In this document: positions 33,362 through 43,379 of the stretch, piece by piece
Layout: each line of letters begins with the position of its first letter
Position numbering within the stretch: position 1 is the stretch's first letter
Source: Adineta steineri
Taxonomy: Eukaryota > Rotifera > Eurotatoria > Adinetida > Adinetidae
Assembly (NCBI GenBank): GCA_905250115.1
Contig: CAJNOI010000090.1
Span: 124,001-188,000 of the forward strand
Length of the DNA stretch: 64,000 nucleotides
Direction: 5' to 3'
The notes under the pieces: generated by a model
Seen by the model: the letters and a program-made list of their open reading frames with translations, nothing else
Told to the model about the DNA's origin: nothing
Database searches by the model: none
Program-made: the position numbers and the translations under genes

Positions 33362-34927
33362 ATGATTTGGGAAAAATTAAAGATTATTCTTTCAATTATA
33401 ATTGATTTATTTATTTCATTATGTGAAATTCCATTTTTAATATTCAAAACAAATAAAACTATTTCTACTCCCGTGAGATTTAAATCTCAACATCAACATA
33501 AACTTGATATAACTCAAATTGCAACAGAAATTCGTTCTATTACAAATCATAATCCATCCGTCCAAATTGTCATGGATCGAAAATCAGGTGAGGGACATTC
33601 AACGAGATCAACAGCTTATAAAGATGGAAAATATAGAATAAACATATCGTCATTAAATTCAATTATTGAAATCAATCAACATGAAGAATATGCTGAAGTT
33701 GAAGCTCTTGTTACATTTGAAGAAGTTTGTAAAGCAACAATAAAATATGGTCTGTTACCTGCAGTTGTTCCTGAATTTAAATCAATAACAATTGGTGGAG
33801 CAATTCAAGGTCTAGGTATTGAAAGTACTTCTTGGAAATATGGTACTTTCGATAAAACTGTTATCGAAGCAACATTAATTACTGGTCATGGAAATATTCT
33901 TTATGCATCGGAAGTTCCTGATTTATGGAAAAATCTACCAGGATCAAATGGTACAATAGCATTAATTGTTGCAGCTCGTATTCGATTAGTTCAAGCTACT
34001 GAATGGATTCATTTAAGATACGTTTTTTATCCTGATTTATCAAATTTCTTAAATGATATTGAAAAGAAAATTTCTATACAAACGAATACTGGTTGGATTG
34101 GTGATAATCAAGTTATAGATGCAATTCATTTTTGTGGAAAAAATCAAACGATGAATGGAATTGTAGCTATGTATGGAGGGTGTGTTTCTAGTATTCCACG
34201 GAATGCATCTATACGTAAAGAAACGGTGTTTTCATCTTTTTTCTACCAACATGTTAAGAGTATTTTAACTAAGAAGAAAATGACAAATGATCATAATGAA
34301 ACTAATCTTTATGAAGATTATATACCAACACTTGATTATCTTTTTCGTCATGATAGAGGTGCATTTTGGGCTGCTGCAGAAGTAGCTTCGACGGATCCAT
34401 TAATTGGCTTTATTTTCCGAAGACCTTATCTTCTTTGTCTTCTTAATTATTTTTTAAAAACTAAAACACTTTATAAAATAGCTATGCTCACGTCTGATCA
34501 AAAACGTGAATCAACGGGAATGATTCAAGATGTTGATGTTCTACCTGATCGTGCAGAAGAAATTATTAATTGGGCAATTAATAAAGATCTTAATATGATT
34601 TGGCTTTGTCCTGTTCGTTGTCATGGAACTGATGAAAGTTTTTTTAGTGTTGCTCAACCTAATACACCTTTCGTTATGAATATTGGTCTTTATGGAGTGG
34701 CCAAAGATCTTCCTCAATCAAATTTAGATTTACAAAGATTAGTTATAAAATTAGGAGGAAAATGTGGTTTATATGCACATATTTATCTTGATAGAGAAGA
34801 ATTCTGGAGTTGCTATAATTATAAAGAATATATTCGGTTAAGAGAAATGTCAGGTGGACACGTATTTATGGATCTTTGGGACAAAGTTGCTGGAATTGTT
34901 TTCTCGAAAATTTCAATAAAAAGATAA
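33362..34927 (+). CDS. DHCR24-like FAD-dependent oxidoreductase
   Basis: Intronless, 521 residues, close to the 516 of delta24-sterol reductase (DHCR24/Diminuto). The N-terminus carries a membrane anchor (ILSIIIDLFISLCEIPFLIF). The FAD-binding type-4 domain follows, with VVPEFKSITIGGAIQGLGIE and SWKYGTFDKTVIEA matching the 'VVPEL..ltvGG.i.G.GiESsS..yG.f' stretch of the family. DHCR24 uses FAD and NADPH to reduce the C24 double bond of sterol side chains in the ER membrane. Sequence outside the FAD domain is more diverged, so a related bacterial or fungal FAD enzyme acting on another substrate is possible. Confidence 0.72.
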   Translation: MIWEKLKIILSIIIDLFISLCEIPFLIFKTNKTISTPVRFKSQHQHKLDITQIATEIRSITNHNPSVQIVMDRKSGEGHSTRSTAYKDGKYRINISSLNSIIEINQHEEYAEVEALVTFEEVCKATIKYGLLPAVVPEFKSITIGGAIQGLGIESTSWKYGTFDKTVIEATLITGHGNILYASEVPDLWKNLPGSNGTIALIVAARIRLVQATEWIHLRYVFYPDLSNFLNDIEKKISIQTNTGWIGDNQVIDAIHFCGKNQTMNGIVAMYGGCVSSIPRNASIRKETVFSSFFYQHVKSILTKKKMTNDHNETNLYEDYIPTLDYLFRHDRGAFWAAAEVASTDPLIGFIFRRPYLLCLLNYFLKTKTLYKIAMLTSDQKRESTGMIQDVDVLPDRAEEIINWAINKDLNMIWLCPVRCHGTDESFFSVAQPNTPFVMNIGLYGVAKDLPQSNLDLQRLVIKLGGKCGLYAHIYLDREEFWSCYNYKEYIRLREMSGGHVFMDLWDKVAGIVFSKISIKR

Positions 34928-35594
34928 TTACAATATTTTTATTATGTTTACAGAAACATTTTACAATACAAATAAATTATTATTTTTCTCATTGATGTTA
35001 AATTAACATTAACCAAGAATTAAAAATAAGAAAACAAATTTCAAAGATAAAATTGTGTGTACTGCAGAAAGTGTATATGGAAATATCAGTATTTCTGTAA
35101 TAACTCGGGAATGGCTCAACTTCAAACTCGATCGAGATTTTGATGAGACTGAATTATGTAGAAAATTTTGATCAAAATCCACCTTTCCCTTTCGAAAGTT
35201 ATCGTGTATACGGACGGACATACTGACCGATTCGAAAATGTATTTACTTTTTGAGCACACAAAAATGAGTAGGAAAGTGAAGCTTATTCATTCTAGAATC
35301 TTCGAAAACTTTTTCACCCGATATTATTACTTTTATATTGGGCAATTTGTTCCACCTTTATCTTTTCTATTCATAAATACTAAGATAAATATGAAGACAA
35401 GAGAAATATGTGTGTATTATATAAAATAAAAGTGACTCAATATATGACAGAAAATAAGTAAAAGTAAAGATAAGAACAGTTGAATATTATATTTCACAAC
35501 AGAACAAAAAAAAGAAAAACTTTCATGAGGAACCATTAAGTAAATGAATTCTTTTCATATTTAATTACTCCATAACTATAATTATTTAAGATTT
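34928..35594. other. Convergent gap with a dispersed repeat
   Basis: No gene and no telomere-like hairpin, unlike most other convergent gaps here. Bases ~35090-35240 look like a dispersed repeat: TTCTGTAATAACTCGGGAAT ... GTATACGGACGGACATACTG. The word TTCTGTAATAACTC recurs at ~41450 inside an F-box intron. Confidence 0.4.
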
Positions 35595-36347
35595 TTATTG
35601 CTTTATTTTTTTATAAAGTTTTTCAAAAATAAATTTTGCCATTTGATCATAACCAGCAGCTTTCAAATGAATAGGATCATCCCAGATAGCTTTTCTTTGA
35701 CTAATATCTTTCATACTATGATATGGAATTTTTTTATCAAGATCAATAAGACAAATTCTTTTTTTATCTTCATAGTTTTCAGTAAAATTTCTAATCATTG
35801 TATTTAATATTCGTCTTTCTTTATCTTGTTTATGTTCTGGTAAATAATGACCATTTTCTATAACAGTCATAACAGCTAATCTTGTATTTTGAAGAACCAT
35901 ATTATACATTAGTTTTAAACCTTCATTAAAAATTTTATCAGCATTTTTATTATAAGCTAAATCATTAGTTCCACCTAATATAATTATCCAATCATAATAT
36001 GATTTAGTTTTATTTGATAAAATTCTTTCAAGTCTTTTCATCATTGTTGGAACAACATGTTCACCAGTTACACCTTGTTGATCAACAATTATTGGAATAT
36101 GAACAGATGAAAATAAATTTGTTAAATTAATCGAATATGAATGAAAAGATAAACCACGATCACTATAACCAGCAGTCAATGAATCACCAATTGCAAGAAA
36201 ACGACGAGGTAATGAAGATTGTATTTTATTATTGAATATCAATGAAGATTTCAGTTTACTGTCAAATAACAATAAAATAAATATTATGAAAACGAAAAAG
36301 CTAATGAATAATAATACATTCCATATGTTATTGCACAGTTGCATCAA
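35595..36347 (-). CDS. SGNH/GDSL hydrolase, membrane-anchored
   Basis: Intronless, 250 residues. An uncleaved-looking hydrophobic N-terminus (VLLFISFFVFIIFILLLF) anchors a compact SGNH domain. Block I is FLAIGDSLTAGYSD with nucleophile Ser56. Block III is IILGGTNDLAY, giving oxyanion-hole Gly and Asn. Block V is DDPIHLKAAGY with the Asp-x-x-His dyad. All catalytic positions are present, so an active lipase/esterase or deacetylase is expected, facing the ER lumen or outside. Small SGNH proteins like this are common in bacteria and protists. Substrate unknown. It points towards the DHCR24-like gene. Confidence 0.8.
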   Translation of the reverse strand: MMQLCNNIWNVLLFISFFVFIIFILLLFDSKLKSSLIFNNKIQSSLPRRFLAIGDSLTAGYSDRGLSFHSYSINLTNLFSSVHIPIIVDQQGVTGEHVVPTMMKRLERILSNKTKSYYDWIIILGGTNDLAYNKNADKIFNEGLKLMYNMVLQNTRLAVMTVIENGHYLPEHKQDKERRILNTMIRNFTENYEDKKRICLIDLDKKIPYHSMKDISQRKAIWDDPIHLKAAGYDQMAKFIFEKLYKKIKQ

Positions 36348-37856
36348 GATAAAAATATGTGTTATAAAACAAGAAAAAATTGAAAATTAACATTGATTCA
36401 TTTAGTTATAACTTCGCCTTGAAATAAATAAGTGACATTGTTGTTGTAGAAATATACTTGTCATTTATTGGTTGGATATAGATGTCTATATCGTTCATTG
36501 TGTTTGTATTTAATTTAACATATTAAGTCTTTCACAACGATATGAATAAAATAACAACTAGATTATAACAATTTGGAACTGAAAAATGACTTAATAGAGT
36601 CTTCAAATAGAATCAAAACGAAACTATAATTTGCAATTGAACATTAGCATTTATAAAGTTATCATAGAAATATTTTATAATGCAAAGAATACATTTTATA
36701 TTAATTTTCAGAGCTGGACAGAACATATCTTTCAATAAATATGGAAAATGATTTTTTTATTATTAAAACTTAACGAATGACAATAAATCACGCCTATATT
36801 TATTGAACATAGTATCATAGATGAATCCTATCATATTATTTTCATTTTTTTCTCTATATAAATACATGTCAAGTTCAAATCACAGTTATTATCACAAGTT
36901 TTTCGTCATAAATCAGTTCAATAGTTATCATGAAAGGTCTTTCAATAATGTCTTAAAAATCATACAATTAAAATTTGATTTTCTAAGTACAGTCAAGGAT
37001 TTCTATCTTGAGGTAGGTGAATATGGGTGTGAAAGATGCGTAAAATATTTACATCCTCTGATAATAATAGTATTTGTTTAATATATATGAATATCAATTA
37101 GTTTTATAACCATTAATATATTCATTTCTTTGAATCCAGTTTCCGAACCAATCAAATTGCTGATAATTACCTCCTAAGTTTTAATCATATAATTTATTCT
37201 AGTAATGCTCTCTATTGATGATTACATTGATAAAGTCAATATATACAATTGAGAATTAAGGAGTGCTCATCAAGATAAAGTTAAAAATTTGCTTGTGCGG
37301 ATTGGACAGTTTACTATACGATAGTTTATTCATATAGAAAAAGTGTTTAAAAATAGAGCATTTATTGTGAATGAATTAATCAGAAAAGTGTTCTCTTTCT
37401 TTTGCATTCTATACATAATATGAATGAGTTGATAAACGAAGCAGACAGTTAATTATTAAAGCTTTTTTTCTTCTTCCTTTCATGATATATGATGAATATT
37501 CAAATAAGCAGCAATTTCATTAGAAACCGATTGTTACTTTTACAGAAACTACTACTGCTTATTTATTTTTTTGTTTATCAAAAAGATTTTTATAATGAGG
37601 GTTTGAATGTCAGACTAAAAACTATCATTTTTGAATTTTAATTAAATATTTTTTTTGTCGTTTCTATATAATTTCACGTTGTATGTATAATGTAGCTATG
37701 AAACGGACTTTGTTTCTCTGGCAAACATCTTGATGTAAAATATCAAACAGTTTCTTTTCATAATTAAATATTAAAATATAGTGAGAAAGAGTTTCAGAAA
37801 AACTACAAGAAGAAAAATAATAGTAACAGTTATCCAAACAGTTTAAACAATAAAAT
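36348..37856. other. Intergenic stretch
   Basis: 1.5 kb without a supported gene. A telomere-like patch lies at 37005-37060 (ATCTTGAGGTAGGTGAATAT ... GGGTGTG ... ACATCCTC). An 86-codon frame at 36821-37081 runs through that patch and has no recognisable domain. Confidence 0.45.
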
Positions 37857-39834
37857 ATGTTGTGGATACTTGCTATATTTTTATTATGTTTTGATGGCAG
37901 CGATTCTATAACTATTGGTAAAATAGAGAATCATATTATGATTGGGAATGTTAAATACTCATTATTTAATCAAACTTATGATCAATGTATATGTGAAATG
38001 AGTAAATTGAATGGATTGGTATCTGCATTAAATTATTTTTCATCAAATCAAACTTGTCAATTATTTGATTATAATATTAGTTCTGTGTTCCTTAAACGAA
38101 ATTTAAATTCTACTTTCATATTTATCAATCAATCATCAATAGAAATAATAAATATTGAATCATATAGTAAGTTTAATATTCTAAAAATGACATGCTATAA
38201 TATTTCAATTTTTATGAGACTTTCGGAATTTAAATAACAGATGATTCTCATTCTTTAAATGTTGGAGTTTTTTGTGACTGTACTTTATAAAAGCTGTGTG
38301 TTTTTTAAAGAACGAATCAAATATCAGAGAAAAAACTAGCACGAGGGTGGGCGTGAGTGTCTATCATCTCATAACCCACCCACACCCTTAGATAGAATAT
38401 CACTTATTCATTATTTGATTATGATATTTTTTAGATACGTCGACTTCAACAACTGACTCAGTGTAAGATGAAGTATTCTTTGTAAAGAGATATTCAACAA
38501 ATTATTCATGTAATTTAGCACGTCTTCGACAACAAGCACATCCGTTACTAGTACCACAACCACTACAACAAGCACAACCACTTCATCTACCACAACAAGC
38601 ACAACCACTTCGTCTACTACAACAAGCACATCTGCTTCGTCTACGACAACTACTACAACAAGTACATCCACTTCAACTACTACAACCACGACAACCAGCA
38701 CATCCACGTCTACTACCACAACAAGCACAACCACTTTGACTACTACGACCACTACAACAAGCACATCCACCTCTGCTACCACGACCATGACAACAAGCAC
38801 ATCCAGTTCAACTGCCACAACCACCACAACAAGTACATCCGCTTCGACTACCACAACCACTACAACAAGTACATCCACCTCTACTACNNNNNNNNNNCAA
38901 CCACTACAACAAGTACATCCACCTCTACTACTACGACCACTACAGCAAGCACATCCACCTCTGCTACCACGATCACCACAACAAGCACATCCACTTCGAC
39001 TACAACAACCACGACAACAAGCGCAGCAAGTGAGTAAAACCTGATTGTTAACAACAAATTTGAATGCTCAGTGTATAATTCGTTCGGTTTGACTTACAAA
39101 GTTTTAGTAAACTGTAGAGCGTGAGTAGATTTATGATATTCAATAACTACATCCTCACACAATCCTCTTTCTTTCTCAACTGGAATGAAAATAAGACAAG
39201 TCCCACTTGCCTAAATTCATATGAGCGCCTATGAGCTAAACGTTCTGATTGTAGTAAGTTTTGTTTCTTCCGACTCCGTTGTTTCGTTTCGAAAAGGCTT
39301 GAGTATAATCTCACTATAGCAGGTCTTTCAAGTGAAACAAAAATATATGTGAAGAAAAAAGAGTATCATTTTCTTGGTCATATACTTTTACGATATGATT
39401 TGTTTATTATAGAAATACCGATATCAAGTTTTGCTGCGGTAACTGCCTCTCAATTCTTAGATTCCGCTGGTTCTGCTACAGCTCAAGGAGATGGTCTGGT
39501 CAATAGAATCAATACTACTGATGGAACATATTTCAACTCTGGTGGTTATGCTCCTCAATATATTCAGCTTGAACTTCCAGGAATTTATAATATTAGTAAT
39601 ATATATTTACAAGTCGCCCAATCGCCGAGTGGTACCACAGAACATCATCTATATGTTGGTTCTGACGTAAATAATCTAACTCTAGCTACAATTTTGAATG
39701 GTATAACAAGTTCAGGACAATGGATTAATATAACATATGATCCACCACTAACTGACGTGCAATTCCTTCGTTTGAATTCAATATCTAGTCCATCATGGAT
39801 TGCTTGGATTAAGTTTATTGTTTACGATTGCTAA
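37857..39834 (+). CDS. PAN-like / Thr-rich / discoidin surface protein
   Basis: Exons 37857-38166, 38435-38462, 38519-39029 and 39413-39834; all junction phases agree. Signal peptide (MLWILAIFLLCFDGSDS). A small domain with paired cysteines follows (YDQCICEMSKLNGLVSALNY...NQTCQLFDYN), like the PAN/apple-related modules of bdelloid secreted proteins. Then ~170 residues of Thr/Ser repeats, interrupted by a 10-N gap that breaks the written frame. The C-terminal ~140 residues resemble a discoidin/F5-8-type galactose-binding beta-barrel: YIQLELPGIYNISNIYLQV ... VQFLRLNSISSPSWIAW. No membrane segment at the end, so secreted or matrix. Introns 1 and 3 each contain a telomere-like patch. Confidence 0.72.
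38342..38393. repeat. Telomere-like hairpin inside an intron
   Basis: GAGGGTGGGCGTGAGTGT, spacer CTATCATCTCATA, then ACCCACCCACACCCTTAG. Intron 1 of the PAN/Thr/discoidin gene. A weaker relative lies in intron 3 at 39119-39160 (GCGTGAGTAG ... ACATCCTCACAC). Confidence 0.65.
38519..39029 (+). repeat. Thr/Ser coding minisatellite with assembly gap
   Basis: Repeating unit close to ACCACTACAACAAGCACATC, about 30 nt per unit with CT-rich variants. The 10-N gap at 38888-38897 shows the assembler could not span it. The antisense strand is open for 155 codons purely from composition. Confidence 0.8.
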
Positions 39835-40112
39835 TTAAATAGACACAAGAAATTGTTCATATAGACCTGATATTTTTATGTCTTAATGAAAGATAAAAGT
39901 TTTTTTTGTTCACGGCAAGATCTTCGTACGGCACTTGCTTTGCAGAAAGCCGCACCACATAAGCTTTAATGTAAATCACGCTCATACTTCGTTCGTTTCT
40001 TTTCAAGCACTTCATTTTCATCCTTATATATCTCAATAAATGTTTTTCTTTAATTCGACCATTCTATCTAACTTTGAATAAGAATCAAGACAATTTTCTA
40101 TGGATGTGATCA

Positions 40113-40322
40113 TGATGGTGTGGGTATGACACAAGTAAGGATGCAGGTGCCCATGTGAGTGGGCGGATATATGTGTGAGTATTCTCGCAATCAACATTTA
40201 CATAGACCCACACCTTCAAGATGGTGCTTGATAGTTTTCCATCTTTTCCTGTCTTGAGGGTAGGTGTGGGTAACGCATCTGAGAAGAGTAGAAAACCCAG
40301 ACTCCTACTCATGCCCACACCG
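40113..40322. repeat. Tandem pair of telomere-like hairpins
   Basis: First unit 40113-40223: GATGGTGTGGGTATGAC ... GTGAGTGGGCGG ... ACCCACACCTTCAAGATGG. Second unit 40252-40322: GTCTTGAGGGTAGGTGTGGG ... ACTCATGCCCACACC. Two copies in the same gap suggest repeated insertion or duplication. Confidence 0.65.
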
Positions 40323-40522
40323 GTTCTATTTCGAATGGCCAGATTATATTTATTATTATGTAAATGTTAACAGATAAGAAACAAAAAGAACTGTAAAAAT
40401 ATTATCTTATCAAATGACAACAATCTTATCATGTGACAGATTTATATGAAATTTTTTCTCTTATTTTTCAGTTTTGCTGTCCGTCTAAGAAATAATAAGA
40501 GTCTTCATATAAATTACGTAAT

Positions 40523-42927
40523 ATGCATCGTGCGTGCTTTTTCGATCTCCTGCCTGTTGAATTATTACATACTTTATTCAGTTATTTTCTGGCTCATGAA
40601 ATTCTTTTTACTTTCTCTGATATAAATGATTATGTTAATAGTGTTTTACTCGCCTATACTGCTTATCGAGTTAATTTCGAATCCATTGGAAGAAATTATT
40701 TTGATCTTATTTGTCGTCGTATTCGACCAGAACAAATTATTCTATTAAAACTATCCGATAATAAAGATACACCTGGTTTATCTGAACTTTTCTTTTCTCG
40801 ATTTCAAATTGCACAATTCACACAACTCCGATCAATAACATTGATTGAGATAGAACTTGAATCAATGCAATCTATCTTTTCCAAGTTACATAAACTCAAT
40901 AAATTACGTTCATTGTCATTTAATGTTGATTTAATTAGAGAAAAATATCCAACACGAACCAGTCAATATCCAAATATATCTAACAAAATAAATTTGCGTT
41001 TGCTTAATGCTTATTCACGTATATTACCTCGGCTCACTCATTTATATTTACATAGCGGTGATGTTTTACAATCAATACCACTTCTACATCTTTATTATTT
41101 AAAACTTGACAAATGTACACTAGATGAACTCGAAATCATTGTTAGAAATGCACCGCAACTTCAATCACTCAATATCTGTCTCGAATTTGATACATTAAAG
41201 TCTGATGTTTCTTTAATATCATCGCATCTTACACAACTCAATTTGACAATTAACAGTGAGTACTATCATCTTTGAATAAATTTAATTTTTCATAATAGTT
41301 CTTAGAAAAAAGAATCCTTTGTACGTTTTAACTATTCTTCTTGTCTATTAATGTGAGCAGAAAATTTTTATCATACTTTTTTTTGTCACTAAAAATGAAA
41401 GCTGTGTCGCGCAATCTTTGCGAGGTTAAAATGTGAAACACGAACTAAATTCTGTAATAACTCTTACGGAGTCCAATCAGTTATGTCTATCACGGTCTAT
41501 GGATGAAAGTTGACTTTTCTAGTTATATACTTCAATACTTCTTTCAGTTCATGTTTCACAAAACCGAAAGCATTATAATTTAATGATGAATCATACTTCT
41601 TCTGTTTAATACTTTGTAGATTGTGTGATATCAATGGATGAAATGGAACGTTTTTTGTCTAATCTACCTTATCTGAAGCATGTTAAGTTAGACCTGAAAG
41701 GGTTCGATGATCTCGGCGATGGACACCGATGGCAAATGTTAACTAGCGGTTTTATTACATTCAGTTTCAAATTCAATATAGAGCTTACGTCAATTAATGA
41801 AACATTTCGATCATTTCAAACACCATTTTGGCTTGAAGAAAAACGTTGGTTTGTGGCTTACCAGAACAAGTGGTTATATTCCATACATCATTCACATATC
41901 AATGTAATGAACGATTTTTCACAGACATCTACATTTTCGACAGCACCAAATGTCATAGTAGAACGAAATCCTGTTCATAAATTGAGTAAAACACAACATT
42001 TATATATATCTTTAAATCGCGATAAACTATGGTTCAATCCATCAGATTATAAATTGGCTGATATTCGTGAGATCGAAATAACATCTGAAACAACTGATAT
42101 TCTTAGACAGATCAAAGATTATCAGTTCAAACAAATCCACAAACTTGATATTACAATTTTCAAGGAACCTAAAAATCCTTTAGATATGTTTGAACAATTA
42201 TTATATTTATTTCCATGTATCGAACATCTTACAATATATGCCCTCGCAGATATTACAATAGATCATATGCTTTTTATTATTGAGAAATTTAAACATTTAC
42301 GAAATGTATCTTTTTGTGATAGATGTTCGTCATCTACAGAAACAGTTATTTATGATAATCAAAAGTTAATTAGTCAAATTACATGGCGACTCACAGATGA
42401 TAATTTTACTTGTCGAATCTTTAATTCACCTGCACATAGTGAATCATATGGTATCCATTGGTGGATTGGGCCAGAGGTAAGTGTTTCTCATGCAATAACT
42501 TATTATTAAACTGAAGTTTTTTACTATTTTATAGCCGTTGAAATCACCTTGGATTTCTTTTTCTCTACTACAACTGAAATGTCTTTGGAAGAGATCGAGA
42601 TATATCCTTAAACAGCGCGAAAAGATCGCGTGGTCGTTTGTAGGCTTGCAAATTATCGTAAATAATATTATATTCGTTATATTCGCTTTAACAGAGTCTG
42701 TTTTCGGCATCAAAATGTACATTTTTATTTTGACCACAAAGTTTTGGATCATATATATGTTATTTTTTTATTTAATTTTATATTGTTTTATTTTGATAAT
42801 TCTTCTTCATATTATCTGTACTCGGCCCTCATTCAACCAAATGCATTTTGACGCTATGATTTTAGGCATACCTCTGGTTCCGTTTTGTTTCAGTTATATT
42901 TATTCTGTAATCGAATCTTTTGTCTAA
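40523..42927 (+). CDS. F-box/LRR-like protein with C-terminal membrane segments
   Basis: Three exons (40523-41255, 41620-42476, 42535-42927) join in phase to 660 residues. An N-terminal F-box (FFDLLPVELLHTLFSYFLAHE) precedes LRR-like segments (FTQLRSITLIEIELESMQSI; RLTHLYLHSGDV; FPCIEHLTIYAL). The ending of the second exon (GIHWWIGPE) is where relatives normally stop. A clean GT-AG intron (42477-42534) leads to a third exon of 130 codons with about three to four hydrophobic spans (IIVNNIIFVIFAL; FWIIYMLFFYLILYCFILII; ILGIPLVPFCFSYIY). Without that splice the protein would end 12 codons later (VSVSHAITYY). If the tail is real, this is a membrane-bound SCF adaptor candidate. The tail is less certain than the body. 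Confidence 0.7.
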
Positions 42928-43180
42928 ATATCACATGTTCAGAATCAAGTTAAATAATCAAATCATTTGTTAAATTATGTGATTATCTTATCAAAATGGA
43001 TAAAACTTCTTTTTTTCTATATCCTCTGTAATTTTTCTTAAGTTATATGTAATCAAGAAAATATACTAATGCTGTAACACTGAAGAAAACTAAAATATAT
43101 TTACTCAGATTTTTTTCTTTATTTCGTTTTTGAACTTTCTTTACATAAAATGAGTTTATGTGATAGTGGAAAAATAATCA

Positions 43181-43230
43181 ACTTGAGGATGTGCATGTGG
43201 GTGTCGTTAATGTGAACACCCACACCCTCA
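43181..43230. repeat. Telomere-like hairpin in a convergent gap
   Basis: ACTTGAGGATGTGCATGTGG + GTGTC, ~13-nt spacer, GAACACCCACACCCTCAAAT. One of the tightest stems in the window, between the F-box gene and the FAD monooxygenase gene. Confidence 0.75.
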
Positions 43231-43379
43231 AATTTATCGAATTGAAAATGTCGATATCAAAGTATAGAGAAAAATTCAAAATCGAAAGGATTTTTGGACA
43301 TTCACAGTTTTTAATACAAAAAATAGTGAACATCTTCAAGTTTAACTTGATTAAATGAGAAAAAAAGAAAATGAATTAA

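Noticed and set aside
38411..38878. 155-codon Val-rich minus-strand open frame
   Set aside because: Antisense of the Thr-rich repeat exon; same composition artefact.
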